64,000 nucleotides of DNA from Deltaproteobacteria bacterium (GTDB taxonomy: Bacteria > Myxococcota_A > UBA9042 > DTJE01): the NCBI GenBank assembly GCA_029547805.1, contig JAKPOP010000028.1, forward strand, positions 1 to 64,000. The letters run 5' to 3'. Numbering within the stretch: the stretch's first letter is position 1; every line of letters starts with the position of its first letter. The notes beneath the pieces were generated by a model that was given only the letters and a program-made list of their open reading frames with translations, had not been told where the DNA came from and did not search any database. This document shows, one piece after another, positions 1 to 7,658 of the stretch. A program made the position numbers and the translations under genes.

Positions 1-474
1 GTGAAATACCGTCTCCGCCACCTCCTGCAGCGACATGCCCATGCCCTGCCAGGCCAGGATGGCGTAGCCGCGTTCCAGGTCCGTGTAGGTCTTTCGGGCC
101 TCGTTCTCCAGCACCGAGACCTTCCATGCCTGCGCGTCCGAAAGGTCGTCCAGCACCAGCGCGTTCACCGTGGGCCACCCGATCTTCCGGATGGCCGCGA
201 TTCGCCGGAATCCCGACACCACCTGGAGTTTCGGCCGATCGGGCTGCCGACGCAGGATGACCGGCATCTGCTGTCCGTGTCGCCGGATGCTCTCCACCAG
301 GTCCGCCACCCGGAGGGTGACCCGGAACTGGAACCGGGTGTCCTCGAGGTCGATGTCCGCGAGGTTCACCGACTCCACGGTCCGGCGGGTGCCCAGGGCC
401 TCCACCGGTCCCGGGACCTCTCGAACCCTGGCGCCCCTCGTCGTGCCCCGTCTCTTCTGCGATTGCTTCGCCAT
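1..474 (-). CDS. ParB N-terminal domain protein, 3' end outside window
   Basis: The visible 158 residues start at an ATG preceded by AGGAAAGG. After a basic tail (residues 1-20) comes a ParB/RepB-type N-terminal domain (about 32-110) with the phosphate-binding box as VSGFRRIAAIRK (86-97). Then follows the start of the KorB-like helix-turn-helix region (about 128-158, LERGYAILAW then MSLQEVAETV). The box reads GFRRIAA rather than the GERRxRA of chromosomal ParB, so CTP binding is uncertain. No parA or canonical parS (TGTTTCACGTGAAACA) is visible. It may be a DNA-binding regulator or a plasmid/prophage-type partition protein rather than the chromosome-segregation ParB. It is transcribed away from a palindrome-containing intergenic region. 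The C-terminus lies beyond base 1. Confidence 0.82.
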   Translation of the reverse strand, partial: MAKQSQKRRGTTRGARVREVPGPVEALGTRRTVESVNLADIDLEDTRFQFRVTLRVADLVESIRRHGQQMPVILRRQPDRPKLQVVSGFRRIAAIRKIGWPTVNALVLDDLSDAQAWKVSVLENEARKTYTDLERGYAILAWQGMGMSLQEVAETVFH

Positions 475-549
475 CCTTTCCTCCCTTGCCGGCAGGATCG
501 CATCCCGACCGTCGGTACGAGACCTTGCCGGCTGGTACCAATGAAAGCG

Positions 550-579
550 ATGAAAATCCGGAACACGCCCGGCTGTCAA
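550..579 (-). promoter_or_regulatory. Predicted sigma70 promoter of ParB-like gene
   Basis: On the minus strand a perfect -35 TTGACA (579-574) is followed after 18 bp by TTTCAT (555-550, 4/6 match to TATAAT). Transcription would start near 543, leaving a leader of about 70 nt before the ATG at 474. The -10 overlaps one arm of a CGATGAAA...TTTCATCG inverted repeat (548-555 and 585-592). Confidence 0.45.
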
Positions 580-598
580 GGTCATTTCATCGGGGTAG

Positions 599-620
599 GA
601 TGGGACATCGATGTCCCATC
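599..620. repeat. Perfect 22-bp palindrome, candidate operator
   Basis: The half-site GATGGGACATC (599-609) is followed immediately by its exact reverse complement GATGTCCCATC (610-620), so all 22 bases are symmetric with no spacer. It lies between two divergent predicted promoters: 5 bp from the -35 of the plus-strand promoter (626) and 19 bp from the -35 of the minus-strand promoter (579). That is a position expected for a dimeric regulator acting on both genes. Confidence 0.7.
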
Positions 621-625
621 GACGG

Positions 626-654
626 TTGACCAGGGTTGGCCGGAAGCCGATACT
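626..654 (+). promoter_or_regulatory. Predicted sigma70 promoter of DUF6788-like gene
   Basis: TTGACC (626-631), a 17-bp spacer and GATACT (649-654) give 5/6 and 4/6 matches. The expected start near 661 falls within a hairpin (655-677), so the mRNA 5' end would carry part of this structure ahead of the TTG start at 686. Confidence 0.45.
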
Positions 655-677
655 CTGTAAGTTCCTGTAACTTACAG
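655..677 (+). repeat. Inverted repeat at transcript 5' end
   Basis: CTGTAAGTT (655-663) and AACTTACAG (669-677) are exact reverse complements separated by CCTGT. An overlapping alternative pairing, CCTGTAA-C-TTACAGG (664-678), is also possible. The repeat lies just before the weak TTG start codon of the downstream gene and could be an operator or an RNA structure affecting initiation. Confidence 0.6.
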
Positions 678-685
678 GGTGAATC

Positions 686-1135
686 TTGACGAAAGAGCAC
701 GGCAAGGCGGAGGTCCTGCGGGAGCGACGGAAGGCGCTGTTGCGCCAGATGGACCGGATCGGGGACCTGCGGCCGGGGTCCCTGGTCGAGATGTACCGCA
801 AGTGCGGGAAGCCCAACTGCCGATGCGCCAGGCCCGGTGAGCGGGGACACGGGCCGACCTTCATCCTGACCCGCAAGAAGGGCGGAAAGACCGTCACCCG
901 TGCGATCCCGGACGATGCGGTGCAGAGGACGCGTGAGCAACTGGCGGAGTACCGACGGTTCCAGGAAGTGGTCCGGGAATTCGTGGAGGTCAGCGAGGCC
1001 ATTTGCGACGCGGAGTTGCGGGAAAGAGGGCCTGGGGGCCGGATCGCCGGGAAAGACGTCGCCTCCAGGCGACCTTCGCCCCGGAGGTCCACCCCGGAAG
1101 GGCCCCGCCGGGCCGAGACACCGCCCCGGTCCTGA
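686..1135 (+). CDS. DUF6788-like protein
   Basis: This is a 149-residue basic protein. Residues 1-40 are Arg/Lys-rich, then comes the diagnostic stretch MYRKCGKPNCRCA (about 37-49), then GHGPTFILTRKKGGKTVTR (about 54-72), then a helical segment ending EFVEVSEAICDAEL. From memory this is the DUF6788 family, whose members often occur next to transposases. No transposase is visible here. The C-terminal 35 residues are Arg/Pro/Gly-rich and probably disordered. The only in-frame start near the family's N-terminus is TTG at 686, because TGA precedes it at 680. An internal ATG at 749 is the alternative. The Cys pattern CGKPNCRC might bind metal. Molecular function is unknown. Confidence 0.7.
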   Translation: MTKEHGKAEVLRERRKALLRQMDRIGDLRPGSLVEMYRKCGKPNCRCARPGERGHGPTFILTRKKGGKTVTRAIPDDAVQRTREQLAEYRRFQEVVREFVEVSEAICDAELRERGPGGRIAGKDVASRRPSPRRSTPEGPRRAETPPRS

Positions 1136-1163
1136 GGATCCGAGGACCGATCGACGGGATACA

Positions 1164-2186
1164 ATGATGCGCCCTCTTGGAGAACCCTCGGTGCCCCGAA
1201 ACGAAACACCCCCCACGGTCCCGCGGCCATCGGAGGCCCGGGACGCTCCCTGGATCGGCCTGACGCTGGGAGACCCGGCGGGAGTCGGTCCCGAACTGGC
1301 CCGGGCCGCCCTGGAGTCGTTGCCCGAGGTCCGGCCCCTGCGCCTCTACGGACCCGCGCCGCTGGTCGAGGCCATCGCCCGGGTCGCCGGGCGGTGCGAT
1401 CCATGCCCCACGACCGACTCCCTGGAAGGGATCCGACCGGGGTGCTACTCCCCCGCCTCGGGCCGGGCCGCCCTGGCCGCCCTGGACCGGGCCGCCCGGG
1501 ACCTCGCCGCCGGGGCCATCGGGGCCCTGGTGACCGGGCCCCTGGACAAGCGGGCCTTCCGAGACGCCGGTGACGCCTCTCCCGGCCAGACGGAGTTCGT
1601 GGCCCGGGCCTGCGGGGTGCGCCGATTCGCGATGCTCCTCGCCGGACCCCGCCTCCGGGTGGCCCTGGTGACCCGCCACCTGGCCCTCCGGGAGGTCCCC
1701 GACGCCATCACCGCCGAGGCCATCGTCGAGACGACCCGCCTCACCGCGGATCACCTGCGTCGATTCGAGGGGATCGACCGGCCCCGGGTCGCGGTGCTGG
1801 GGGTCAATCCCCACGCCTCGGACGAGGGGCGCTTCGGCAACGAGGAGGCCCGGGTGCTGGTCCCGGCGCTGGACCTTCTCCGGGCCGATGACCTGGCCCT
1901 GGAGGGCCCCCTCCCGGCCGACACGGCCTTTCACCGGGCCTGGGAGGGAGATTTCGACGCCGTGGTGGCGATGTACCACGACCAGGGACTGGGGCCTCTC
2001 AAACTCGTGCACTTCCGGGAGGCGGTGAACGTCACGCTGGGCCTGCCGCGCCTCCGGGTCTCGCCGGACCACGGTCCCGCCTTCGACCGGGCCGGACGGG
2101 GCACCGCCGACCCGGGCAGTCTCCGGGAGGCCCTGCGGCTGGCTGCCCGTTCCGCCTCTCGATCCCCGGGACTTTCGGGGTCTTGA
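1164..2186 (+). CDS. pdxA: 4-hydroxythreonine-4-phosphate dehydrogenase PdxA
   Basis: This enzyme oxidises 4-phosphohydroxy-L-threonine in the DXP-dependent branch of pyridoxal 5'-phosphate synthesis. The 340-residue product has the expected family length. It carries the N-terminal GDPAGVGPE motif, VTGPLDKRAF, and the three metal-binding histidines H172 (TRHLAL), H217 (NPHASDEG) and H272 (YHDQGLGPLK), each offset by six from the E. coli numbering. Translation can start at either of two adjacent ATGs (1164, 1167); residues 1-25 before WIGLTLGDP are an extension. The gene begins 28 bp after the DUF6788-like gene. PdxJ is not in the window. Confidence 0.95.
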   Translation: MMRPLGEPSVPRNETPPTVPRPSEARDAPWIGLTLGDPAGVGPELARAALESLPEVRPLRLYGPAPLVEAIARVAGRCDPCPTTDSLEGIRPGCYSPASGRAALAALDRAARDLAAGAIGALVTGPLDKRAFRDAGDASPGQTEFVARACGVRRFAMLLAGPRLRVALVTRHLALREVPDAITAEAIVETTRLTADHLRRFEGIDRPRVAVLGVNPHASDEGRFGNEEARVLVPALDLLRADDLALEGPLPADTAFHRAWEGDFDAVVAMYHDQGLGPLKLVHFREAVNVTLGLPRLRVSPDHGPAFDRAGRGTADPGSLREALRLAARSASRSPGLSGS

Positions 2187-2211
2187 CACCGCCCCGAATC
2201 TCCGCGATATC
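2183..2211 (+). promoter_or_regulatory. Possible promoter of etfBA
   Basis: A consensus TTGACA (2183-2188) overlaps the pdxA stop codon. It is followed after 17 bp by GATATC (2206-2211, only 3/6). It would give a leader of about 65 nt before etfB. Confidence 0.35.
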
Positions 2212-2282
2212 GTCGTTCAGATTTCGTTGGCCGCCCCCATCGGCGGACCGCCGGCAAGGGCTTTCTGCAACAAGGAGGGACC

Positions 2283-3032
2283 GTGAAGATTCTCGTCACT
2301 GCGAAGCGGGTCACCGACCCCGACGCCAAGATCCGGGTGAAACCGGACGGCACCGGCATCGAGACTGCCGGACTGGAGTACAAGCTGAACCCCTTCTGCG
2401 AGAATGCCATCGAGGCCGCCGTCTCCCTGGTGGAGAAGCACGGTGGCGAGGCCGTCGCGGTGACCATCGGCGGCCCGGAGGTGGAACAGAATCTCCGGAC
2501 GGCGCTGGCGATGGGCTGCGAGCGGGCCATCCGCGTGGACCTCTCCGACGAGGCCCTGGACTCGGACCTGGCGGCCCGCATCCTGGCCAAGGTCTTCGAG
2601 GCCGAGAAGCCGGACCTCTTCCTGCTGGGCAAGCAGGCCGTGGACGGCGACTCGAACCAGGTGACCCAGTTGCTGGCGGAGTACCTGGGCCTGCCCCAGG
2701 CCTGCTTCATCTCGAAGATCGCCATCGAGGGGTCCGAGGCGGTGGTGACCCGAGAGGTGGACGGCGGCCTGGAGTCCATCGCCGTGACGCTGCCGGCCAT
2801 CGTCTCGGCGGACCTCCGGCTCAACACCCCGCGGCTGCCCACGCTGCCGAACGTCCTGAAGGCCAAGCGGAAGCCGATTCAGGTCCTGGCCCCCGGGGCC
2901 CTGGGCGTGGACGTCTCCCTGAAGGTGGTGACGGAGCGCTACGAGGCTCCGCCCCAGCGGAAGGGCGGCATCCAGGTGAAGACCGTCGAGGAGCTGGTGG
3001 ACAAGCTCGTCAACGAGGCCAAGGCGATCTGA
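2283..3032 (+). CDS. etfB: Electron transfer flavoprotein beta subunit
   Basis: This is the small subunit of the ETF heterodimer, which passes electrons from acyl-CoA and related dehydrogenases to an ETF:quinone oxidoreductase. The 249-residue product starts at a GTG six bases after AAGGAGG. Family features include the N-terminus MKILVTAKRV, the early segment GLEYKLNPFCENAIEAA, LLGKQAVDGDSNQV and the C-terminal KVVTERYEAPPQRKGG stretch. etfA follows 27 bp later with its own strong ribosome-binding site. No dehydrogenase partner is adjacent. Confidence 0.96.
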   Translation: MKILVTAKRVTDPDAKIRVKPDGTGIETAGLEYKLNPFCENAIEAAVSLVEKHGGEAVAVTIGGPEVEQNLRTALAMGCERAIRVDLSDEALDSDLAARILAKVFEAEKPDLFLLGKQAVDGDSNQVTQLLAEYLGLPQACFISKIAIEGSEAVVTREVDGGLESIAVTLPAIVSADLRLNTPRLPTLPNVLKAKRKPIQVLAPGALGVDVSLKVVTERYEAPPQRKGGIQVKTVEELVDKLVNEAKAI

Positions 3033-3059
3033 CCGCCGGGGACGGCAAGGAGGTTTCTC

Positions 3060-4037
3060 ATGGGTACCACGCTCGTGATCGCCGAGACCTTCGGCGGCAA
3101 GCTTCGCAAGTCCAACCTGAACGCCATCACCTTCGCCCGCACGCTGGCGGCGAAGACCGGTGGCGACTTCGCCATCGCCCTGCTGGGCTCCGGGGTCTCG
3201 GGACTCGCCGGGGAACTGGCCGGATACGGGGCCAAGGCCATCCACGTGGTGGACCACCCGGACCTGGCCCAGTACCTGGCGGCCCCCTGGGCCCAGGTCG
3301 TCGCCACGCTCGCGGACACGGTGGGAGCCACGGCGGTCGCCGCCACCTCCACCACCTTCTCCCGGGACCTGCTGCCCCGCGTCGCGGCGCGGCTGGGCGC
3401 CGGCATGGTCAGCGAGGTCCTCTCGGTGGTCGGCGAGGGGGCGGGAGTCCGCTTCACCCGGCCGATGTGGGCCGGCAACGTGATTGCGACGGTACAGGTC
3501 AAGACCCCGAAGATGGTCTTCGGAGTCCGGGGCACCGAGTTCGACGCGGCGCAGCCCACCGGCGGCGCCTCCCCGGTCCAGACCCACGCCATCGCCCCCC
3601 AGAACAACGGGAAGCAGCGCTACATCCAGTTCAGCCCGGTCGTGTCGTCCCGCCCGGACCTCGGGGAGGCCGCGGTGGTGGTCGCCGGGGGCCGGGGCCT
3701 CAAGGACGCCCAGGGCTTCGCCATCCTGGACCCCCTGGCGGACCTGTTGAAGGCCGCCATCGGAGCCACCCGTGCCGTCGTCGATGCGGGCATCGCCCCG
3801 AACGACCTCCAGATCGGCCAGACGGGCAAGGTGATCGCGCCGCAGCTCTACATCGGCGTGGCCCTCTCCGGCGCAATCCAGCACCTGGCCGGCATGAAGA
3901 ACTCGAAGGTCATCGTGGCGATCAACAAGGACTCCGAGGCCCCCATCTTCTCCATCGCGGACTACGGACTGGTGGCCGACGCCTTCAAGGCCGTGCCCGA
4001 ACTGGTGGAGCAGATCCGCAAGGTGAAGGGTCTCTGA
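3060..4037 (+). CDS. etfA: Electron transfer flavoprotein alpha subunit
   Basis: This is the FAD-binding large subunit of ETF, 325 residues, starting at an ATG seven bases after AAGGAGG. The N-terminal domain begins [13 protein letters not shown]. The C-terminal FAD domain has [11 protein letters not shown] and the signature around [20 protein letters not shown], followed by [17 protein letters not shown] and [10 protein letters not shown]. Length and order match canonical EtfA. With etfB it forms a two-gene operon. Confidence 0.96.
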   Translation: MGTTLVIAETFGGKLRKSNLNAITFARTLAAKTGGDFAIALLGSGVSGLAGELAGYGAKAIHVVDHPDLAQYLAAPWAQVVATLADTVGATAVAATSTTFSRDLLPRVAARLGAGMVSEVLSVVGEGAGVRFTRPMWAGNVIATVQVKTPKMVFGVRGTEFDAAQPTGGASPVQTHAIAPQNNGKQRYIQFSPVVSSRPDLGEAAVVVAGGRGLKDAQGFAILDPLADLLKAAIGATRAVVDAGIAPNDLQIGQTGKVIAPQLYIGVALSGAIQHLAGMKNSKVIVAINKDSEAPIFSIADYGLVADAFKAVPELVEQIRKVKGL

Positions 4038-4081
4038 CCGCCGCCCCCGATCCCCGCATATCTCGTTTCATTTCGATGCCA

Positions 4082-4143
4082 TCAGGGGCCGGAAGGCCGA
4101 GACCCGAAAGGTGGACACCCAGACCGGGGCCGTGATCCCCTGA
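4082..4143. terminator. Stem-loop region between convergent genes
   Basis: The etfA end and the minus-strand gene ending at 4160 converge over 122 bp. TCAGGGG (4082-4088) pairs with CCCCTGA (4137-4143), and a small GGCC-GGAA-GGCC hairpin (4087-4098) lies inside. There is no T-tract, so terminator function is only suggested by position. Confidence 0.3.
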
Positions 4144-4159
4144 CCCCGTCCGCGGGACC

Positions 4160-4831
4160 TCAGGGAGCCGGAGCCATCCGCTTCCAGACCGTGTCCCCGG
4201 CCACGAACCGCTGGGGGTTGCCGTCGGGCCCCACCTCGACCCGGAAGGAACCGCAATCGCCCGAGACCTCCCACGCCTCGGTCGCCTCGATCCCCTCGCC
4301 GGAGGCCTTCCGGACGATCCCCTTCCCGATGCCCTGGGACCGGCTTCCGACGCAGAGGAACTCTCCCTCGTGTCGATCCCGGACCAGCACCCAGGCCAGC
4401 ACCGGCTGGTCCTCTTCCAGGGGACGGACCGCCTCACCCCGCCCCAGGGAGGTCACCTTCGGCTTCGCATTCCCGACCCCCTCGTGGCGCAGTCGGACCT
4501 CCCCGTCGACCACGAAGGCGAACCAGTAGAGCGCCCCGCCCTTGCCGACGTTCTTCCAGCGCTTGTACTTGCCCAGCGCCCCCCTCGGGTCCAGTTCGGC
4601 GTGACACCGCACCGCGGGCGATCCTGGACGGGGGCTCTTGAGGGCCTTCGGTCCGTCGTAGGACGCTGCCACGGCGAAGATGCCTTGCGGGTCTGCCACG
4701 ATGTTGCAGTCATAGCGCCCGACGGCACGTCCCTTCTTCTGGACCTCGAACGCCCAGGGTTTCGGAGACTGTGCCCGGGCCGGCGTCCCCATCCCGATCC
4801 CGATCAGGGCTCCCAGCAGCCAGCGCCTCAT
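4160..4831 (-). CDS. Secreted protein of unknown function
   Basis: The 223-residue product begins MRRWLLGALIGIGMG and has a probable signal peptide cleaved after PARAQ (about residue 20). The start at 4831 is chosen because GGAGGGAT lies upstream and the signal peptide begins there; the open frame extends 60 codons further but with no such support. The mature part looks beta-rich: alternating Tyr/Trp/Val segments such as LYWFAFVVDGEVRLRHEG and PVLAWVLVRDRHEGEF, with a few Cys residues. I do not recognise a catalytic motif. It may be a periplasmic domain of the DUF3108 kind, but that is a guess. Confidence 0.65.
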   Translation of the reverse strand: MRRWLLGALIGIGMGTPARAQSPKPWAFEVQKKGRAVGRYDCNIVADPQGIFAVAASYDGPKALKSPRPGSPAVRCHAELDPRGALGKYKRWKNVGKGGALYWFAFVVDGEVRLRHEGVGNAKPKVTSLGRGEAVRPLEEDQPVLAWVLVRDRHEGEFLCVGSRSQGIGKGIVRKASGEGIEATEAWEVSGDCGSFRVEVGPDGNPQRFVAGDTVWKRMAPAP

Positions 4832-5010
4832 CCCGGATCCCTCCCTGCCGCACCCAGTCGCCGATTCTAGAGGGAACCGCCGGGTCCGGCCAGTTCCTGC
4901 GAACCCCCGCGCCTCGATGCCGGGAAGGCCCCGCGGTTGCAGCAGGAGCCGAGGCCCGGGAGGTGCCCTCGACGCTGGTCCGACGGGACGCACCGGGCGC
5001 AGAATCGACA

Positions 5011-5039
5011 TTGACGAGCGGGGAAGCCCCTTCTAGGAT
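5011..5039 (+). promoter_or_regulatory. Predicted promoter placing the start of transcription at the pssA ATG
   Basis: TTGACG (5011-5016), a 17-bp spacer and TAGGAT (5034-5039) match sigma70 at 5/6 and 4/6. The predicted start of transcription (about 5046) is next to the ATG at 5047, which would make the mRNA leaderless or nearly so. Confidence 0.5.
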
Positions 5040-5046
5040 CGCGTCG

Positions 5047-5796
5047 ATGAGGACGACCTTCCCCCTCAAGGCCCTGATTCCCTTCGCCGCCACCGCCGGA
5101 AACCTGGTCTTCGGTCTCGTGTCCTTGGTGCTGGCGGCCTCGGGACGGTTCGAGGGAGCCGCCTGGTGCATCGTCTATTCGGCCATCCTGGACAAGGCCG
5201 ATGGGACCCTGGCCAGGGCCCTGAAGGTCGAGGGGGCCTTCGGCATGGAGATGGACTCCTTCGCGGACTACACCGCCTTCGGCATCGCCCCCGGGGCATT
5301 GACGTGGTTCCTGGCCGCCGCGCACCTGGAGGGCTTTGCGCTGGTGCTGGCGGCCCTGGGGGGCCTCGCGATGCCCCTGGCCGCCGCGACCCGGCTGGCC
5401 CGGTTCAACGCGGTGACCCACGAGGACCACCGCTTTTTCGAGGGGGTCCCGACCACGCTGATCGGGGGCCTGGTGGCGACCTTCCTCCTGAGCCTCCTGG
5501 ACCTCTCGGTGGCCCCGGGGATCTCGGCCCAGTGGATGATCCCCGCCTGCCTCGCCGGAGGCTGGCTCATGGTGAGCCGTGTCCGCATCCCCAAGATCCA
5601 GCGACAGCAGCGACGATGGAAGGATGTCGGACAGTCGGTGGTCATCGGCGGTCTGTCGATCCTGGCGGTGTTCCAGAAGGCCCCCGAGGCCCACTTCCTG
5701 CTGGGATCCGCCTTCGTGGTGGTCTCCTTCCTGCGCCACGGTCGGTTCGGAAAGGAGGCCCCCCCGGTCTCCGGTACGGGAGGAGGTGAGCGGTGA
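5047..5796 (+). CDS. pssA: CDP-diacylglycerol-serine O-phosphatidyltransferase
   Basis: This inner-membrane CDP-alcohol phosphatidyltransferase makes phosphatidylserine, the precursor of phosphatidylethanolamine. Its 249 residues contain the family signature DGxxAR...GxxxDxxxD, seen as DKADGTLAR, then GAFGMEMDSFADYTAFGIAP (residues about 56-90). About eight hydrophobic helices follow, as in the Bacillus-type (not E. coli-type) PssA. The ATG at 5047 starts a hydrophobic N-terminus (KALIPFAATAGNLVFG). AGGA lies eight bases upstream, but the predicted promoter is so close that it may not be in the mRNA. The stop overlaps the next gene's GTG (GTGA), so the two are translationally coupled. Confidence 0.92.
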   Translation: MRTTFPLKALIPFAATAGNLVFGLVSLVLAASGRFEGAAWCIVYSAILDKADGTLARALKVEGAFGMEMDSFADYTAFGIAPGALTWFLAAAHLEGFALVLAALGGLAMPLAAATRLARFNAVTHEDHRFFEGVPTTLIGGLVATFLLSLLDLSVAPGISAQWMIPACLAGGWLMVSRVRIPKIQRQQRRWKDVGQSVVIGGLSILAVFQKAPEAHFLLGSAFVVVSFLRHGRFGKEAPPVSGTGGGER

Positions 5797-7121
5797 GTGC
5801 AGCGGAAGCCCGTGGCGCCAGGGGAACGGCACTGGTGATCGAGGACCAGAGCGGCGACCTTGCGGCCCTCCGGGAGGTCCTCCAGCAACTGGGCTACGAC
5901 CCCGTTGCCCTGGAGGAGCCGGCCAGGTCGGCCCTGGATGCCTGGGATCACCGGGCCCGCCTGGTCGTGCTGTGCGCCGATGTCCGAAACGGCTTCAACC
6001 TCTGCCTGAAACTGAAGAAGCACCCGGTCTGGAAGCGGACCCCCCTGATCCTGACCACCGGCAAGGCCAGTCCCGAGGTGATCCGAAAGCACCGGTTGCT
6101 GCCCACGCGGGCCGATGCCTACCTGTTCAAGCCCCTGAAGGTCGAGGAACTCATCCAGGCAATCCGGGAGGTCCTCCCGGAGGACTTCGAGCCCGCCCCC
6201 TCGGATCACGAGGCGGAACTCCCGGTGGGCGCGGTGGCGGAGCGGACCCTGGTCTCCCCCGGGCAACTGGAGAATGCGGTCGTCAACTACGTCGAGGACG
6301 AGGTCCGGACCATCCGGTCCACGTTGGAACGGCTGATCAGTGAGAAGCCTCCCACGGGGCCCGTCCCGGTCCAGGGAATCGACCCGGTCGAGTTCCAGAC
6401 CCGCCTGGAGGAGGTCCGGGCACTGGCCCGCCAGCAGGCCGAGGCGGCCTTCGCCGTCGAGCGGGAGCGGCTCCGGACCGAACTGCTGCAGCAGCAGGCG
6501 CTGGTGATCGAGGCCCAGGGACAGGCCGAGGAGGTGCGCCGGGACCTGGCGGACGCTCGGCGAAGACAGGCGGAGGCCGAGGCCCGGGCCGAGGAGGCCC
6601 GCCGGGAGACGGCGGAGGTTCGAGGCCACCTGGCCGAGGCCCTGGCGCGGCAGGAGGAACTCCGAGCCGAGTTGGACCAGACCACGCTGCTCTTCGAGCG
6701 CCTGGAGGCCGGTTACAAGGACGCTCAGCGGAAGATCGAGGCGGAGCGGGACGCCGCCCTGGAAGAGGCCGCCCGCCTCGAGGCGGAACTGGCAGCGGCC
6801 CGGGAGGAGGTGGAGGCGCAGTGGAGGACCGCCCTGGAAGAGGCCAGGGGGGCCGAGGCCGCCAGCCGGCAGGAGGTCGAGAGGGTCAACAAGGAACTGC
6901 AGGGAATGAAGAGGCGCCTGGAGGCCGCGACGGCCGCCGGGGCCCGGGTGGCCGAACTGGAGGGCGAGGTGGACGTCCTGACCCAGCAACTGGAGACGGC
7001 CCGCCAGGCCCTCCTGGAGACCGAATCGATCCGACAGGCCGAGGCCGACGCCCGGCGGGAGATCGAGGCCCTGCGGGCCCGGATCGATCAGGCCCGAAAG
7101 GTCCTGGAGGAGGATGCATGA
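5793..7121 (+). CDS. Pseudo-receiver/coiled-coil protein, FrzS/AglZ-like architecture
   Basis: The 442-residue product has a CheY-like receiver fold (about 11-128) followed by a long coiled coil (about 200-440, rich in Glu/Ala/Arg heptads). The acidic pair E17-D18 and the conserved Thr (T88/T89) and Lys (K113, LFKPLK) of receivers are present. The phospho-acceptor position at the end of strand 3 reads LVVLCADVRNG, with Cys61 where Asp is expected, so it is probably not phosphorylated. Myxococcus FrzS and AglZ, which control polarity and gliding motility, have the same order of a receiver-like domain then a coiled coil. The gene is coupled to pssA upstream (GTGA) and to a lipoprotein gene downstream (ATGA). 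A motility or polarity role is inferred from architecture only. Confidence 0.75.
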   Translation: MSAAEARGARGTALVIEDQSGDLAALREVLQQLGYDPVALEEPARSALDAWDHRARLVVLCADVRNGFNLCLKLKKHPVWKRTPLILTTGKASPEVIRKHRLLPTRADAYLFKPLKVEELIQAIREVLPEDFEPAPSDHEAELPVGAVAERTLVSPGQLENAVVNYVEDEVRTIRSTLERLISEKPPTGPVPVQGIDPVEFQTRLEEVRALARQQAEAAFAVERERLRTELLQQQALVIEAQGQAEEVRRDLADARRRQAEAEARAEEARRETAEVRGHLAEALARQEELRAELDQTTLLFERLEAGYKDAQRKIEAERDAALEEAARLEAELAAAREEVEAQWRTALEEARGAEAASRQEVERVNKELQGMKRRLEAATAAGARVAELEGEVDVLTQQLETARQALLETESIRQAEADARREIEALRARIDQARKVLEEDA

Positions 7122-7501
7122 GGATCCCCTCCCGCGTGCTGATTCCCGGCCTGGCCCTGCTGTGCGCCGCGTGCTCCCCGGGGGTCGGGGACTCCTGTGC
7201 CAGCAACTCCGACTGTGGCACCGAGTTGACCTGCGACCGGTCCCAGCCCGGAGGCTACTGCACCCGGACCCCCTGCGTCCGGTCCGGCTGCCCGTCCAAT
7301 GCGGTCTGCGTTCTCTACGGTGACCAGGTCTCCTATTGCATGGCCCGGTGCGGCCCCTTCGCCTTCTGTCGCCCCGAGTACACCTGCCTCGAAGGCCACC
7401 CCCGACCCGACGGGGAGGACGAGACCTATCCGGCCTTCTGCTCCCCGGCCCCCGGGCCGGTCCTCGATTCCGGGGACGTCCCGCCTGCCGACGCCCCGTG
7501 A
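7118..7501 (+). CDS. Small Cys-rich lipoprotein
   Basis: This is a 127-residue protein with a lipoprotein signal (LALLCAAC, lipidated Cys19). Its mature part has 12 further cysteines, enough for six disulfides, spaced in pairs such as SCASNSDCG, LTCDRSQPGGYC and CVRSGCPSNAVC. This Cys/Asp-rich style is frequent in Myxococcota surface proteins. The start is an ATG overlapping the previous stop. The last 20 residues are Pro/Asp-rich. No function can be assigned. It should be exported and anchored to a membrane, unlike its cytoplasmic coiled-coil neighbour. Confidence 0.8.
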   Translation: MRIPSRVLIPGLALLCAACSPGVGDSCASNSDCGTELTCDRSQPGGYCTRTPCVRSGCPSNAVCVLYGDQVSYCMARCGPFAFCRPEYTCLEGHPRPDGEDETYPAFCSPAPGPVLDSGDVPPADAP

Positions 7502-7563
7502 CACCGTCCTTCGGGATGGAACGGTTCCCGATCTCCAATCGATCTCAGGGAGGGTGCCGACGT

Positions 7564-7592
7564 TTGACCCATGCCCTGGAAAGACCTAGACT
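7564..7592 (+). promoter_or_regulatory. Predicted promoter of rsfS-comF
   Basis: TTGACC (7564-7569), a 17-bp spacer and TAGACT (7587-7592) form a good sigma70 promoter. The leader would be about 60 nt. It lies in the 157-bp gap after the Cys-rich lipoprotein gene, so rsfS starts a new transcription unit. Confidence 0.5.
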
Positions 7593-7658
7593 CCGCCTGC
7601 GTGTCGTCCCTTGTGCCCGGGACGTCCCAGGGGGACGCCCCCGGCCCGCAGGAGGTCC

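Noticed and set aside
599-620. Palindrome as a chromosomal parS site
   Set aside because: It does not match the conserved parS sequence TGTTTCACGTGAAACA, and no parA is present.
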